From Chthoniobacterales bacterium (lineage in GTDB: Bacteria; Verrucomicrobiota; Verrucomicrobiia; Chthoniobacterales; UBA6821), in contig JAIEQL010000033.1 of NCBI GenBank assembly GCA_019747735.1, positions 1 through 37,655 of the forward strand: 37,655 nt of DNA, in the 5' to 3' direction. The notes under the pieces were generated by a model. The model searched no databases and was not told the origin of the DNA. It saw only the letters and a program-made list of their open reading frames with translations. The position numbers were made by a program, and so were the translations under genes. Within the stretch, counting starts at the first letter, position 1; each line of letters starts with the position of its first letter. Below, piece by piece: positions 28,630 to 36,221 of this stretch.

Positions 28630-29305
28630 CAGAGTGATACGTCTTTGCCACAAAATTCTTTTTGAAAAATCTTCCTAATTGCTCTCCCACGCCCTCCACA
28701 CTTAGTTGAGAAGAGCGCTGTTCTTTTTTTGACTGACCCAGCTCTTTTTCAATCGAGGTCATCTCCACTCCACTCAAGCCACACGGAGTGATCTGTTCAA
28801 AAGGAGAAAGATCGCCGCAGACATTGAGTGCCAAGCCATGAAACCCAATCCATTTGCGGACACCAATACCAAGGGAAGCAATTTTGCGATTTTCGATCCA
28901 AACCCCCGTCATTCCTTCTCGACGCTGGGCCACAAGCCCGTAGCCGGCCAAGAGTTCAATAAGGGCTCCTTCTAAAAAGCGCAAGTAGCGATGCAGATCA
29001 CAACCAAAGAGATGAAGATCGAGAATTGGATAACAGACCAGCTGCCCGGGCCCATGGTAGGTGGCTTGGCCGCCACGTCCAATTTGATGGAGAGGATGAG
29101 GAAGCGTTGCTGCGCCAAGGCTAGAGCGATCTTGAGTCCGGCCAATGGTATAAACTGACTCATGCTCTAAAAACAAAAAATAGTTCTGAGGATCCCCTGC
29201 TATTTTTTGCGCTACTAACTTTTCTTGAATACGCAACCCTTCTTCATACGACTGCCTCCCTAGCCAATGCGTTATAAAAGCTGGTGGTTTGGAGTTGGGT
29301 ATCAT
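28616..29305 (-). CDS. lipB: Lipoyl(octanoyl) transferase LipB
   Basis: Transfers octanoate from acyl carrier protein to lipoyl domains; LipA then inserts sulfur. 229 residues. Signature GRGGQATYHGPGQLVCYPIL and the catalytic pair Lys in RKIASLGIGVRKWIGFHGLA and Cys in ITPCGLSGVEMTSIE are present. Cytosolic. The C-terminal RVS and TGA stop are encoded by the right terminal repeat of Me1, so the native C-terminus was probably replaced or shortened when the element arrived. The catalytic domain is complete. LipA is not in the window. Confidence 0.93.
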   Translation of the reverse strand: MIPNSKPPAFITHWLGRQSYEEGLRIQEKLVAQKIAGDPQNYFLFLEHESVYTIGRTQDRSSLGAATLPHPLHQIGRGGQATYHGPGQLVCYPILDLHLFGCDLHRYLRFLEGALIELLAGYGLVAQRREGMTGVWIENRKIASLGIGVRKWIGFHGLALNVCGDLSPFEQITPCGLSGVEMTSIEKELGQSKKEQRSSQLSVEGVGEQLGRFFKKNFVAKTYHSERVS

Positions 29306-29343
29306 CTCGAAAATCTTGAAAAAGCAAATTCTTATAAAGTTAC

Positions 29344-29371
29344 TTGATAGAAGAAAGGTTCTTTATAAAAT
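29344..29371 (+). promoter_or_regulatory. Candidate sigma70-type promoter for glnA
   Basis: TTGATA (29344-29349) and TAAAAT (29366-29371) are separated by 16 bp in an AT-rich stretch upstream of glnA (start 29421). TATAAA overlaps the -10 box. It is the best consensus pair I see in this spacer; it is not confirmed, and nitrogen-regulated sites were not identified. Confidence 0.4.
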
Positions 29372-29420
29372 CAGCAAATTTATAAATTAAAATCTATTTC
29401 TTACTTAACTCCCACTACCT

Positions 29421-30443
29421 ATGACCCCTTACAAATTAGAATATATCTGGCTTGACGGCTATGAGCCTGTTCCCAATCTTCGCAGCAAACTTCAAGTAAA
29501 AGAATTTGCGACAGAGCCTACGCTTGAAGATATTCCCATGTGGAGTTTTGATGGGAGCTCGACTCGCCAAGCTGAGGGAAAGAGCTCTGATTGTATGCTC
29601 AAGCCTGTGGCACTTTATCCCGATGTGACGATGGAAGATGCTTTTTTAGTGATGTGCGAAGTCATGATGCCTGATGGAACACCGCATCCTTCTAATTCTC
29701 GCGCTACTATCCTGGATGATCCCGATGCTTGGTTTGGTTTTGAACAAGAATATTTTCTTTACCACGAAGGGCGGCCTCTCGGATTTCCAAAAGAAGGGTA
29801 TCCAGGTCCCCAAGGCCCTTATTATTGCGGGGTTGGGTTTTCCAATGTTGGTTCCATTGCACGCCAGATGGTTTATGAGCACCTTGAGATCTGCTTAGCA
29901 GCTGGGATCCGTCATGAGGGGATCAATGCGGAAGTGGCCAAGGGTCAATGGGAATTTCAAATTTTTGGCAAAGGTTCCAAACGAGCTGCTGATGAGGTTT
30001 GGGTAGCCAGGTACTTGTTACAACGGCTTGGCGAGAGCTATGGCGTCGATGTGGAGTTTCATTGCAAACCGCTTGGTAAGGAGCTCGATTGGAACGGCTC
30101 GGGAATGCATTGCAATTTTTCAACAAAGTATATGAGGGAGCATGGTGGCAAAGAATATTTTGAAAAGCTGATGGAGGCTTTTGACAAATATAAAAACGAG
30201 CACATTGCGGTCTATGGGCCAGACAATCATCTGCGCTTAACAGGGCTTCACGAAACCCAGTCCATTGACAAATTTAATTATGGCATCGCCAACCGCGGAG
30301 CCTCCATTCGTGTGCCTCACAGCTTTATTAAGAACGACTACAAAGGTTATTTAGAAGACCGTCGTCCTAACTCTCAAGGCGATCCTTATAAGATTGCGGG
30401 CCGTGTGCTGCAGACCATTGCTACGGTGGAGTGTCATCGCTAG
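29421..30443 (+). CDS. glnA: Glutamine synthetase, type II (eukaryote-like)
   Basis: Makes glutamine from glutamate, ammonia and ATP. 340 residues, the GSII size, much shorter than GSI (about 470). GSII signatures: YIWLDGYEPVPNLRSK, MWSFDGSSTRQAEGKSSDC, FGFEQEYFL (metal-binding Glu), PQGPYYCGVG, HEGINAEVAKGQWEFQ, DWNGSGMHCNFSTKYMR, and the substrate loop GIANRGASIRVP near the C-terminus. The GSI-type adenylylation loop and PII-type neighbours are absent. GSII-like enzymes are known in some bacteria. ATG 29421 gives the family N-terminus. Its TAG stop lies in the putative target duplication of an Me1 element, so the element begins directly after the gene. Confidence 0.93.
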   Translation: MTPYKLEYIWLDGYEPVPNLRSKLQVKEFATEPTLEDIPMWSFDGSSTRQAEGKSSDCMLKPVALYPDVTMEDAFLVMCEVMMPDGTPHPSNSRATILDDPDAWFGFEQEYFLYHEGRPLGFPKEGYPGPQGPYYCGVGFSNVGSIARQMVYEHLEICLAAGIRHEGINAEVAKGQWEFQIFGKGSKRAADEVWVARYLLQRLGESYGVDVEFHCKPLGKELDWNGSGMHCNFSTKYMREHGGKEYFEKLMEAFDKYKNEHIAVYGPDNHLRLTGLHETQSIDKFNYGIANRGASIRVPHSFIKNDYKGYLEDRRPNSQGDPYKIAGRVLQTIATVECHR

Positions 30444-30585
30444 AGCGGTGTCTTGAAAAGACTAAAATTGCGCATTACGGCGTCGCTCCAGTGCTCGCGT
30501 CCTCGAGTATGTCCCTATACACTGCGGGTCTGTGCGCTTCGCTCCTGGTACTGCATCAATTTTATTCATTTTCAAGACACCCTCT
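30442..30585. mobile_element. Me1 element directly after glnA
   Basis: Core from GGTGTCTTGAAAAGACTAAA (30447) to the terminal TTTTCAAGACACCCTCT (30585). It differs from the 28487 copy at only a few positions. The flanks CTAGAGC (30440-30446) and CTAGGGC (30584-30590) may be a 7-bp target duplication with one mismatch. The left duplication includes the glnA stop codon. A further inverted repeat (AGTTGAAGTGA 30598-30608 and 30639-30649, inside GGCGGT/ACCGCC) follows in the spacer to 30665. Confidence 0.9.
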
Positions 30586-30732
30586 AGGGCGGTGAAGAGT
30601 TGAAGTGAAAAAGTTGAAGTTGCCGCCGCTTTGTAGAGTCACTTCAACTTGCTCGCCGGACCGCCTCTTGCATTTTTTTTAAACGGAGGTAGTTTTTAAC
30701 CTTTCACCACATTCAAATTCAAACAAACTCCC

Positions 30733-31806
30733 ATGATGAAAACATCCCGTTGCTTTTCTATTTCTTCACTCGCCCGCGCAGCTTCTTTGTTTCTGGTCTG
30801 CGGGAGTGTGAGCTCTTCGGCATTGCTAGCAGATGTGCATAGTGACTGCTCTATTGGAGTTAATTATCCTGTCTATAACGATGCTTGCTTTTTAGACCAC
30901 ATGAATCACTTAGATGAATCCAATGACTTTGGCCTAGCCGGGCTTCCCTATATTAATGTGAAGCTCTCAAAAAGTGACTTTAATGCACTCAAAGAAAAGT
31001 CAAATAAGGGATATCGCTTCAGCATTGGTTGGGAAGATAACTATGATGGGACTCACATGGATATTAAAGGGTATGTGAGTATGGGAGGCGGCATCTGGTA
31101 TGGAGAAAAGACTCAGCTAAATTATACAGAAGATTGGCCAACCATTGCCAAGGCTCTCAAAGATAATGGAGTGAAACTGCCCGAATGGGCCTTGGGAGCC
31201 TGTCCTTGGGCTAATCAAGAGGAGTTAACAGCGGCGTTGTCATCTGGTTTTCCTTACTACGATGAAATCCAGTCATTGCAAGACACATTGTCTACTGACC
31301 CTAAAGCGCTCGATATCCTCTTCCGCTTTGGAAAATGGAAACGTTTCTTAACAGCTGTTGATCCTAACTCAGATGCCCCCGATCACTACATTTTTACCGA
31401 TGCTACTCCCGGAGATGCTCAGCTGCTGGCTGATCGCTTTAATGCGGTTGCCGCTATGCGTGATGATGCCGGTCATCCCCTTGGGCTCTATGCGCTGATG
31501 GATTATGACAATTGGAAAGGAGAGGGAACCTCCGTGACTGAGATCCGCAACACTCAACATTGGGGACTGCAGTCGGTGTTAAGAAATATGAGTGAGGAAG
31601 AGATGAAGAGTGAAGGTGTTTTACAAGCCTTTATTCATAGCGCTCGTCGTACACTTGTTGAGGGCCTTATTCCTAATACAGAAATAGAAATTGATCGCAA
31701 CAACACCCCCGTTGTTAATGATCACTATGATCCTAGCTCCGCCCCAAAGAAATACTGGACTTTGTTTCAAAACCACCTCCGTGGCTATTTGAATTGGGGA
31801 CAATAA
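30733..31806 (+). CDS. Exported protein of unknown function
   Basis: A 357-residue protein with a signal peptide (MMKTSRCFSISSLARAASLF and a hydrophobic stretch ending SALLA). The mature part is globular and acidic: DFGLAGLPYINVKLSKSDFN, GWEDNYDGTHMDIKGYVSMG, DHYIFTDATPGDAQLLADRF, RTLVEGLIPNTEIEIDRNNT. I do not recognise a domain, and no catalytic motif stands out. It is followed by a good terminator and is a single-gene unit. The start could be the second Met (30736). Periplasmic or secreted location is inferred. Confidence 0.65.
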   Translation: MMKTSRCFSISSLARAASLFLVCGSVSSSALLADVHSDCSIGVNYPVYNDACFLDHMNHLDESNDFGLAGLPYINVKLSKSDFNALKEKSNKGYRFSIGWEDNYDGTHMDIKGYVSMGGGIWYGEKTQLNYTEDWPTIAKALKDNGVKLPEWALGACPWANQEELTAALSSGFPYYDEIQSLQDTLSTDPKALDILFRFGKWKRFLTAVDPNSDAPDHYIFTDATPGDAQLLADRFNAVAAMRDDAGHPLGLYALMDYDNWKGEGTSVTEIRNTQHWGLQSVLRNMSEEEMKSEGVLQAFIHSARRTLVEGLIPNTEIEIDRNNTPVVNDHYDPSSAPKKYWTLFQNHLRGYLNWGQ

Positions 31807-31830
31807 ACTCGATCAGACTTTAGGCTATTA

Positions 31831-31868
31831 GAAGCGAGGATAGTGGATTTTCCTTCCTCGCTTTTTTC
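31831..31868 (+). terminator. Rho-independent terminator after the exported protein gene
   Basis: AGCGAGGA (31833-31840) and TCCTCGCT (31855-31862) form a perfect 8-bp stem followed by a run of T (31862-31867). It lies 26 bp after the stop codon of the exported-protein gene and insulates it from rpoA. Confidence 0.85.
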
Positions 31869-31884
31869 TGCCCAAAAAATTTTA

Positions 31885-31913
31885 TTGAAAAGCTTCAGAT
31901 TCTTCGTTACTCT
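31885..31913 (+). promoter_or_regulatory. Candidate promoter for rpoA-rplQ
   Basis: TTGAAA (31885-31890) is separated by 17 bp from TACTCT (31908-31913), a weak -10 box. It lies between the upstream terminator and the structured leader, where an rpoA promoter is needed. Predicted transcript start is near 31920. Confidence 0.4.
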
Positions 31914-31949
31914 TCCTGGCTGCGCAAATTTTGTAGAGGTATCGTCGGT

Positions 31950-31994
31950 CCTTGGGTTGTCAGCTTTTTAGCTGCTAACCATCTCGCGCCAAGG
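31950..31994 (+). ncRNA. Structured 5' leader of rpoA-rplQ
   Basis: Three nested stems fold the leader: CCTTGG (31950-31955) with CCAAGG (31989-31994), GGTT (31955-31958) with AACC (31977-31980), and CAGCT (31961-31965) with AGCTG (31970-31974). It lies 30 nt before the rpoA start codon. In E. coli the alpha operon leader is bound by S4, but rpsD is not in this operon; here L17 or alpha could be the regulator, or the structure could act on its own. It is seen as complementarity only. Confidence 0.55.
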
Positions 31995-32024
31995 GAAACC
32001 CGGTACAAGAATTATATTTAAATT

Positions 32025-33047
32025 ATGCCTATTCGTCTTGGTCGTTTTGAAATGCCAACTTCTCTCGTTAAAGAGGAATCCACTGCCACAGAAACCTACG
32101 CAAAATTTATTGCAGAACCTTTTGAAGCTGGTTACGGGCACACCATTGGAAACTCTCTTCGTCGTACGTTGCTTTCCTCGTTAGAAGGGGCTGCTATTAC
32201 TTCCGTTCGTATTGAAGGGGTGCCTCACGAATTCACCAGCATCCCTGGTGTAGTTGAAGATGTGGTTGAAATCATTTTGAATCTCAAAAAAGTAAAATTC
32301 AAAGCTCATGACCATGAAGCCCGCAAGCTCACACTCGCTGTCAACAAGGAAGGGGCTATCACTGCTGGCGATATCACTTCCACAGCACAATGTGAAGTGC
32401 TCAATCCTGAGCAGCACATTTGCACGCTTGATAAAAAAATGAAGTTCGAAGCAGAGTTCGAAATCAAAGTAGGACGCGGTTTTGCAACTGGTGATGAAAA
32501 TAAATATCTCGATATGCCTATTGGCGTCATTGCGATTGATTCGATCTTTTCTCCAGTGACACGTGTCAAATACGCTGTGGAAAATACACGTGTTGGTCAA
32601 CGTACCGACTACGACAAGCTGATTTTAGAGCTCTGGACTGATGGCCGCCTCACTCCCGAAGAGGCTGTCCTTCAGGCTTCTGCTATCTTGCGTCATCATT
32701 ACGATGTTTTTGTCAACTATGATGACACTCAAGTAGAGTTTGATGAAACTCCTGCTGAAGTCAGTCAAGAAAACAGCCGTCTGAAAAAACTCTTGTCCAT
32801 GAGCGTTAATGAAATTGAGCTTTCGGTTCGTGCCGCTAACTGCCTCAACAACGCGAATATTACTACAGTTGGCCAGCTGGCTACTAAATCAGAGCCTGAG
32901 ATGCTTAAGTATCGTAACTTTGGTAAAAAATCACTTAACGAGATTAAAGATAAATTGGTACAGCTCGGTCTCGGACTGGGAATGAAGTTTGATCCTAGCT
33001 TGGGTGACTTTTCTGAGCCAGCTGTGATCACGACTCTTCCAGAATAA
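32025..33047 (+). CDS. rpoA: DNA-directed RNA polymerase subunit alpha
   Basis: Alpha subunit that dimerises to start polymerase assembly. 340 residues. The N-terminal domain shows GYGHTIGNSLRRTLLSSLEG, VPHEFTSIPGVVEDVVEIIL and the C-terminal NTD region NTRVGQRTDYDKLILELWTD. The C-terminal domain shows ELSVRAANCLNNANITTVGQ and NFGKKSLNEIKDKL, the part that contacts UP elements and activators. Tail residues after the CTD are short. In most bacteria it follows rpsM, rpsK and rpsD; here these are not upstream, and a terminator and new leader separate it from the preceding gene. rplQ follows after 19 bp. Confidence 0.97.
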   Translation: MPIRLGRFEMPTSLVKEESTATETYAKFIAEPFEAGYGHTIGNSLRRTLLSSLEGAAITSVRIEGVPHEFTSIPGVVEDVVEIILNLKKVKFKAHDHEARKLTLAVNKEGAITAGDITSTAQCEVLNPEQHICTLDKKMKFEAEFEIKVGRGFATGDENKYLDMPIGVIAIDSIFSPVTRVKYAVENTRVGQRTDYDKLILELWTDGRLTPEEAVLQASAILRHHYDVFVNYDDTQVEFDETPAEVSQENSRLKKLLSMSVNEIELSVRAANCLNNANITTVGQLATKSEPEMLKYRNFGKKSLNEIKDKLVQLGLGLGMKFDPSLGDFSEPAVITTLPE

Positions 33048-33066
33048 CGCCTCAACATTTCTATTT

Positions 33067-33480
33067 ATGCGCCATCGCAGAAAAACAATCAAATTAGGTC
33101 GCACCACTGCTCATCGCGATTCACTTCTTGCCAATCAAGTCTGCAGTCTTATTGAGCATCGTCGGATTAAGACGACACTCGCCAAGGCAAAGGCTACCAG
33201 GCCACTTGCAGAAAAAATGGTGACACTGGGCAAGCGAGGAGATTTGCACGCTCGACGTACTGCTATCGCTTATCTCAAACAGAAAGATTTAGTTAAAATT
33301 TTATTTGAAAGCATTGCTCCTGCTGCTGCTAATCGTCAGGGTGGTTATACCAGAATCACAAAACTCGGGCCTCGTCAGAGCGACAGTGCTCCCATGGCTT
33401 ATTTAGAATGGGTTGATGCGCCTGTTGCGGAGGACAAGTCTGCTAAGGAAGCTACTACTGAAGAGAAGGCTACTGCGTAG
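33067..33480 (+). CDS. rplQ: 50S ribosomal protein L17
   Basis: L17, a protein of the large-subunit exit-tunnel surface. 137 residues. The basic N-terminus MRHRRKTIKLGRTTAHRDSL, the helix ANQVCSLIEHRRIKTTLAKA and GGYTRITKLGPRQSDSAPMA are canonical. The C-terminal extension (DAPVAEDKSAKEATTEEKATA) is Ala/Glu/Lys-rich and dispensable in most bacteria. It is 19 bp after rpoA and probably in the same operon. An Me1 element starts just after its TAG. Confidence 0.97.
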   Translation: MRHRRKTIKLGRTTAHRDSLLANQVCSLIEHRRIKTTLAKAKATRPLAEKMVTLGKRGDLHARRTAIAYLKQKDLVKILFESIAPAAANRQGGYTRITKLGPRQSDSAPMAYLEWVDAPVAEDKSAKEATTEEKATA

Positions 33481-33486
33481 TTAGCG

Positions 33487-33625
33487 GGTGTCTTGAAAAG
33501 ACTAAAATTGCGCATTACGGCGTCGCTCCAGTGCTCGCGTCCTCGAGTATGTCCCTATACACTGCGGGTCTGTGCGCTTCGCTCCTGGTACTGCATCAAT
33601 TTTATTCATTTTCAAGAAACCCTCT
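33487..33625. mobile_element. Me1 element after rplQ
   Basis: Starts GGTGTCTTGAAAAGACTAAA 6 bp after the rplQ stop and ends TTTTCAAGAAACCCTCT, with one base change in the right terminal repeat. The interior is identical to the 30447 copy as far as I can tell. It is directly next to the Me3 element (33626), so one was inserted beside the other. No clear target duplication is seen here. Confidence 0.85.
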
Positions 33626-33788
33626 TATAATCAAATTACTTAGAAATTACACAAAATTGACGTGATCTTTTCAGGAAAAGACTGCGTTCTCATCACTCCC
33701 GTTATAAGATATAGCGCTCGCTATTCGGCCTTGCCTTTTCTAAAAATCTCTGCGTTCTTTCATGTACTTTCTAAGTAATTTGACTATA
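33626..33788. mobile_element. Me3 element (MITE-like, TATA ends)
   Basis: A 163-bp element with terminal repeats TATAATCAAATTACTTAGAA and the complement of TATAGTCAAATTACTTAGAA at 33768-33788. Its interior shares blocks with Me2 (AAGACTGCGTTCTCATC and CGGCCTTG), although the ends are different. The ends begin TATA as in Me2. It could be a hybrid family with Me2 interior and other termini. Non-coding. Confidence 0.75.
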
Positions 33789-33804
33789 TCGCTGGTGCGG
33801 TAAC

Positions 33805-33948
33805 AGTTGTCGGTTCTCAGTTGTCGGTTAATTTTTTGTCTTCGGCAAAAATTTAAAAAAACAACACCTCAGAATTTCAACTTTAATTAGCGACCTCAAC
33901 TTGCTCATCCACCGCACAGCTACTAGGAACTGACAACCGACAACTCTC
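33805..33948. repeat. Inverted repeat upstream of nadE
   Basis: AGTTGTCGGTTCTCAGTT (33805-33822) is complementary to AACTGACAACCGACAACT (33929-33946, one mismatch). AGTTGTCGGTT is also directly repeated at 33819-33829. The right arm ends just before ATG 33952. A second pair GTGCGGT/ACCGCAC lies at 33795-33801 and 33911-33917. Confidence 0.75.
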
Positions 33949-33951
33949 CCC

Positions 33952-35580
33952 ATGCGCCTCGGCATTGCTCAGATTAACCCGACAGTAGGAGCTCTCGAGC
34001 AGAATGCTGAGCTGATCATTAATGCTTATCGAGAGCTTGTCACGGCTGGTGCAGAGCTTGTTATCACTCCTGAGTTAGCGATCACCGGATATCCTCCTCA
34101 AGATCTTCTTTTCGTAGAACATTTTTTTGAGCGTTCTCGTGCGGCATTAGAAGAGGTGCACCGTGCCGTTGGGCAAGTTCCTTTAGTAGTTGGATGTCTC
34201 GATTGCAATAAAACCGGTTACGGAAAATCGCTCTACAATGCTGCTGCTTTTTTACTTGCAGGAGAAGAACCTCTTTTTGTACATAAGCGCCTCCTTCCGA
34301 CCTACGATGTTTTTGAAGAGACTCGTTATTTTGAGCCAGGAAAAAAAGTGACCGTGATTCCTTTTCGAAATCACAAAATAGGAATTACTATTTGTGAAGA
34401 CCTTTGGAGCCCTGACTATTTGCCTTCCACTCTTTACCATATAGACCCTCCTACTGAGTTGGTTGCAGCAGGGGCAACACTACTTCTTAATATCAGCGCT
34501 TCTCCTTTTCAACTGGGAAAACCAGCAGCGCGCATAGAAATGTTACGGGCCCAAGCTCAGCGCCTCCATGTTCCCATCGTTTATTGCAACACGGTTGGAG
34601 GAAATGACCAATTGATTTTTGATGGTCATTCTTTTGTTGTCGATGCTGAAGGTGCTTTAGTGGCAACTCTCTCGGGTTATTGCGAAGAGAAAAAAGTGGT
34701 TAAGCTTTTAGAACCAGAACCCGTTGAAAATTTACCTGATAACGACATGGAAGAGCTCTATCAAGCCCTTCTCTTGGGCATCGGTGACTACACGAAAAAA
34801 TGTGGGTTTGAGAACGTCCTCCTTGGACTGAGTGGAGGGATCGATTCTGCCCTTGTTGCCACTCTTGCGGTAGCAGCTCTGGGAGCCGATGCCGTCACTG
34901 GGGTGCTTATGCCGGGACCTTATTCTTCCCAAGGAAGCATCGATGACGCACTTGCCCTTGTAAGGAATTTAAAAATAAAACACCAAATTATTCCTATTAC
35001 ATCATTGTGCCAAGAGCTTCAGAAGCTGATGACACCATCCTTTGTTGGGTATAAACAAGATGTCACTGAGGAAAATATTCAAGCGCGTTTGAGGGGCATG
35101 ATCCTGATGTCGTTGTCCAATAAGTGGCATAACCTTCTCTTAACGACAGGTAATAAAAGTGAGCTTGCGGTAGGCTATTGCACACTTTATGGCGATATGT
35201 GCGGAGGACTTGCTGTGATTGCTGATGTGCCCAAGACCCTTGTTTACAAGCTTGCACGATGGATCAATCGCAAGCAGGAGATCATTCCTCCCGATAGTAT
35301 TGAAAAGCCACCTAGTGCTGAATTGCGTCCAGATCAAAAAGACCAAGACTCTCTTCCTCCTTACGAGGTGCTTGATGCGATCCTAGAACTTGTTATTGAA
35401 AAAAATGCTTCGGTGGAAACAATGGTTGCTCGTGGCTTTGATCGCAAGCTTGTAACCCACATCTTGCAACTTGTTGATCGTAATGAATACAAACGGCAGC
35501 AGGCCCCTCCTGGCTTGAAAGTCACCGGAAAAGCTTTTAGCAACGGTCGACGCTTTCCTATTGCACAGCAGTATGTTTAA
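33952..35580 (+). CDS. nadE: Glutamine-dependent NAD synthetase
   Basis: Last step of NAD synthesis: amidation of nicotinate adenine dinucleotide, using glutamine as ammonia donor. 542 residues. N-terminal nitrilase-type amidase with the triad Glu41 (TPELAITGYPPQDLL), Lys112 (VHKRLLPTYD) and Cys148 (GITICEDLWSPD); C-terminal NAD synthetase domain with the PP-loop SGGIDS (294-299), then GYCTLYGDMCGGLAVIADVP and PSAELRPDQKDQDSLPPYEV. Cytosolic. ATG 33952 fits the nitrilase N-terminus (MRLGIAQINPTVGA). No other NAD genes are adjacent. Confidence 0.96.
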   Translation: MRLGIAQINPTVGALEQNAELIINAYRELVTAGAELVITPELAITGYPPQDLLFVEHFFERSRAALEEVHRAVGQVPLVVGCLDCNKTGYGKSLYNAAAFLLAGEEPLFVHKRLLPTYDVFEETRYFEPGKKVTVIPFRNHKIGITICEDLWSPDYLPSTLYHIDPPTELVAAGATLLLNISASPFQLGKPAARIEMLRAQAQRLHVPIVYCNTVGGNDQLIFDGHSFVVDAEGALVATLSGYCEEKKVVKLLEPEPVENLPDNDMEELYQALLLGIGDYTKKCGFENVLLGLSGGIDSALVATLAVAALGADAVTGVLMPGPYSSQGSIDDALALVRNLKIKHQIIPITSLCQELQKLMTPSFVGYKQDVTEENIQARLRGMILMSLSNKWHNLLLTTGNKSELAVGYCTLYGDMCGGLAVIADVPKTLVYKLARWINRKQEIIPPDSIEKPPSAELRPDQKDQDSLPPYEVLDAILELVIEKNASVETMVARGFDRKLVTHILQLVDRNEYKRQQAPPGLKVTGKAFSNGRRFPIAQQYV

Positions 35581-35610
35581 TAGGTGTAAGAAAATTAACT
35601 TGGTTTTTTT

Positions 35611-35681
35611 CTTCATCCCTTTCATCGCTTCTATCCCTGTTAATTTCTTTTTTCCCCGCTTTCATCCCTGTGCGTCTTATT
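35611..35681. repeat. Repeat-derived spacer before ruvC
   Basis: A copy of the 9-bp-period family arm in the ATCCCTTTCATCGCTTCTAT orientation (35615-35640) ends CCCTGTTAATTTC; a second partial copy (35661-35672) reads TTCATCCCTGTGCG and contains GTG 35670, in frame with ruvC. Short arms AAGAAAATTAAC (35588-35599) and GTTAATTTCTT (35639-35649) face each other. Confidence 0.65.
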
Positions 35682-36221
35682 ATGCAACGCCTTTTAGCCA
35701 TCGACCCGTCTCTCCGCAGCACTGGCTTTGCCATTTTAGAAGGAAAGGAGAAACAGGTACGCGCTCTCGATTATGGAGTGATTAAAAATCATCCAAAACT
35801 AACAGTGGCAGCTTGTTTGTTGGCCATTCACGAACGCCTTACTGTTGCCATCAAGCAGTATCAAGTAGAGGCGCTGGTATTAGAAAGCATCATTTATGTA
35901 CAGAGTTATTCGACCGCTATTGTCTTAGGATCCGCACGAGGTGTTACTTTGCTTGCCGCTGCTCAGGCAGGGTTGCCCGTTTATGAATATGCTCCAAGAC
36001 GTGTGAAACAGGCTGTCGTTGGTTTAGGAGCTGCTGCCAAAACCCAAGTTGCCTTTATGGTGCGTGCTCTATTGGGGTTGCGAGAAACTCCAGCCAGTGA
36101 TGCTGCCGATGCTATTGCTATTGGGTTAACTCATTTGAGAGGAACTGCTACACCTCTTGCTGCTCAAAAACGTCCCAAGGCAAAGACATGGAGGCAAATC
36201 AAACAGCTTCCCATTTCATAA
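35682..36221 (+). CDS. ruvC: Holliday junction resolvase RuvC
   Basis: Cuts Holliday junctions with RuvAB. 179 residues from ATG 35682; a GTG at 35670 inside a repeat arm would add four residues. The four acidic catalytic residues are present: Asp8 (LLAIDPSLRSTGF), Glu68 (LVLESIIYVQSY), Asp140 and Asp143 (ASDAADAIAIGLTH), matching E. coli Asp7, Glu66, Asp138 and Asp141. Other family motifs are ARGVTLLAA and YAPRRVKQAVVGLG. The C-terminus ends in a basic tail. It overlaps the next gene by 34 bp if that gene starts at 36188. ruvA and ruvB are not in the window. Confidence 0.95.
   Translation: MQRLLAIDPSLRSTGFAILEGKEKQVRALDYGVIKNHPKLTVAACLLAIHERLTVAIKQYQVEALVLESIIYVQSYSTAIVLGSARGVTLLAAAQAGLPVYEYAPRRVKQAVVGLGAAAKTQVAFMVRALLGLRETPASDAADAIAIGLTHLRGTATPLAAQKRPKAKTWRQIKQLPIS

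Larger units (their letters stand above)
33481..33951. other. Spacer between rplQ and nadE (471 bp)
   Basis: No gene is seen. The spacer is built from an Me1 element (33487-33625), an abutting Me3 element (33626-33788) and an inverted repeat (33805-33948) that ends near the nadE start. Confidence 0.8.

Noticed and set aside
28235..28678. 147-codon frame over the Me1 element
   Set aside because: It overlaps the exported protein and lipB in another frame and runs through a non-coding element.
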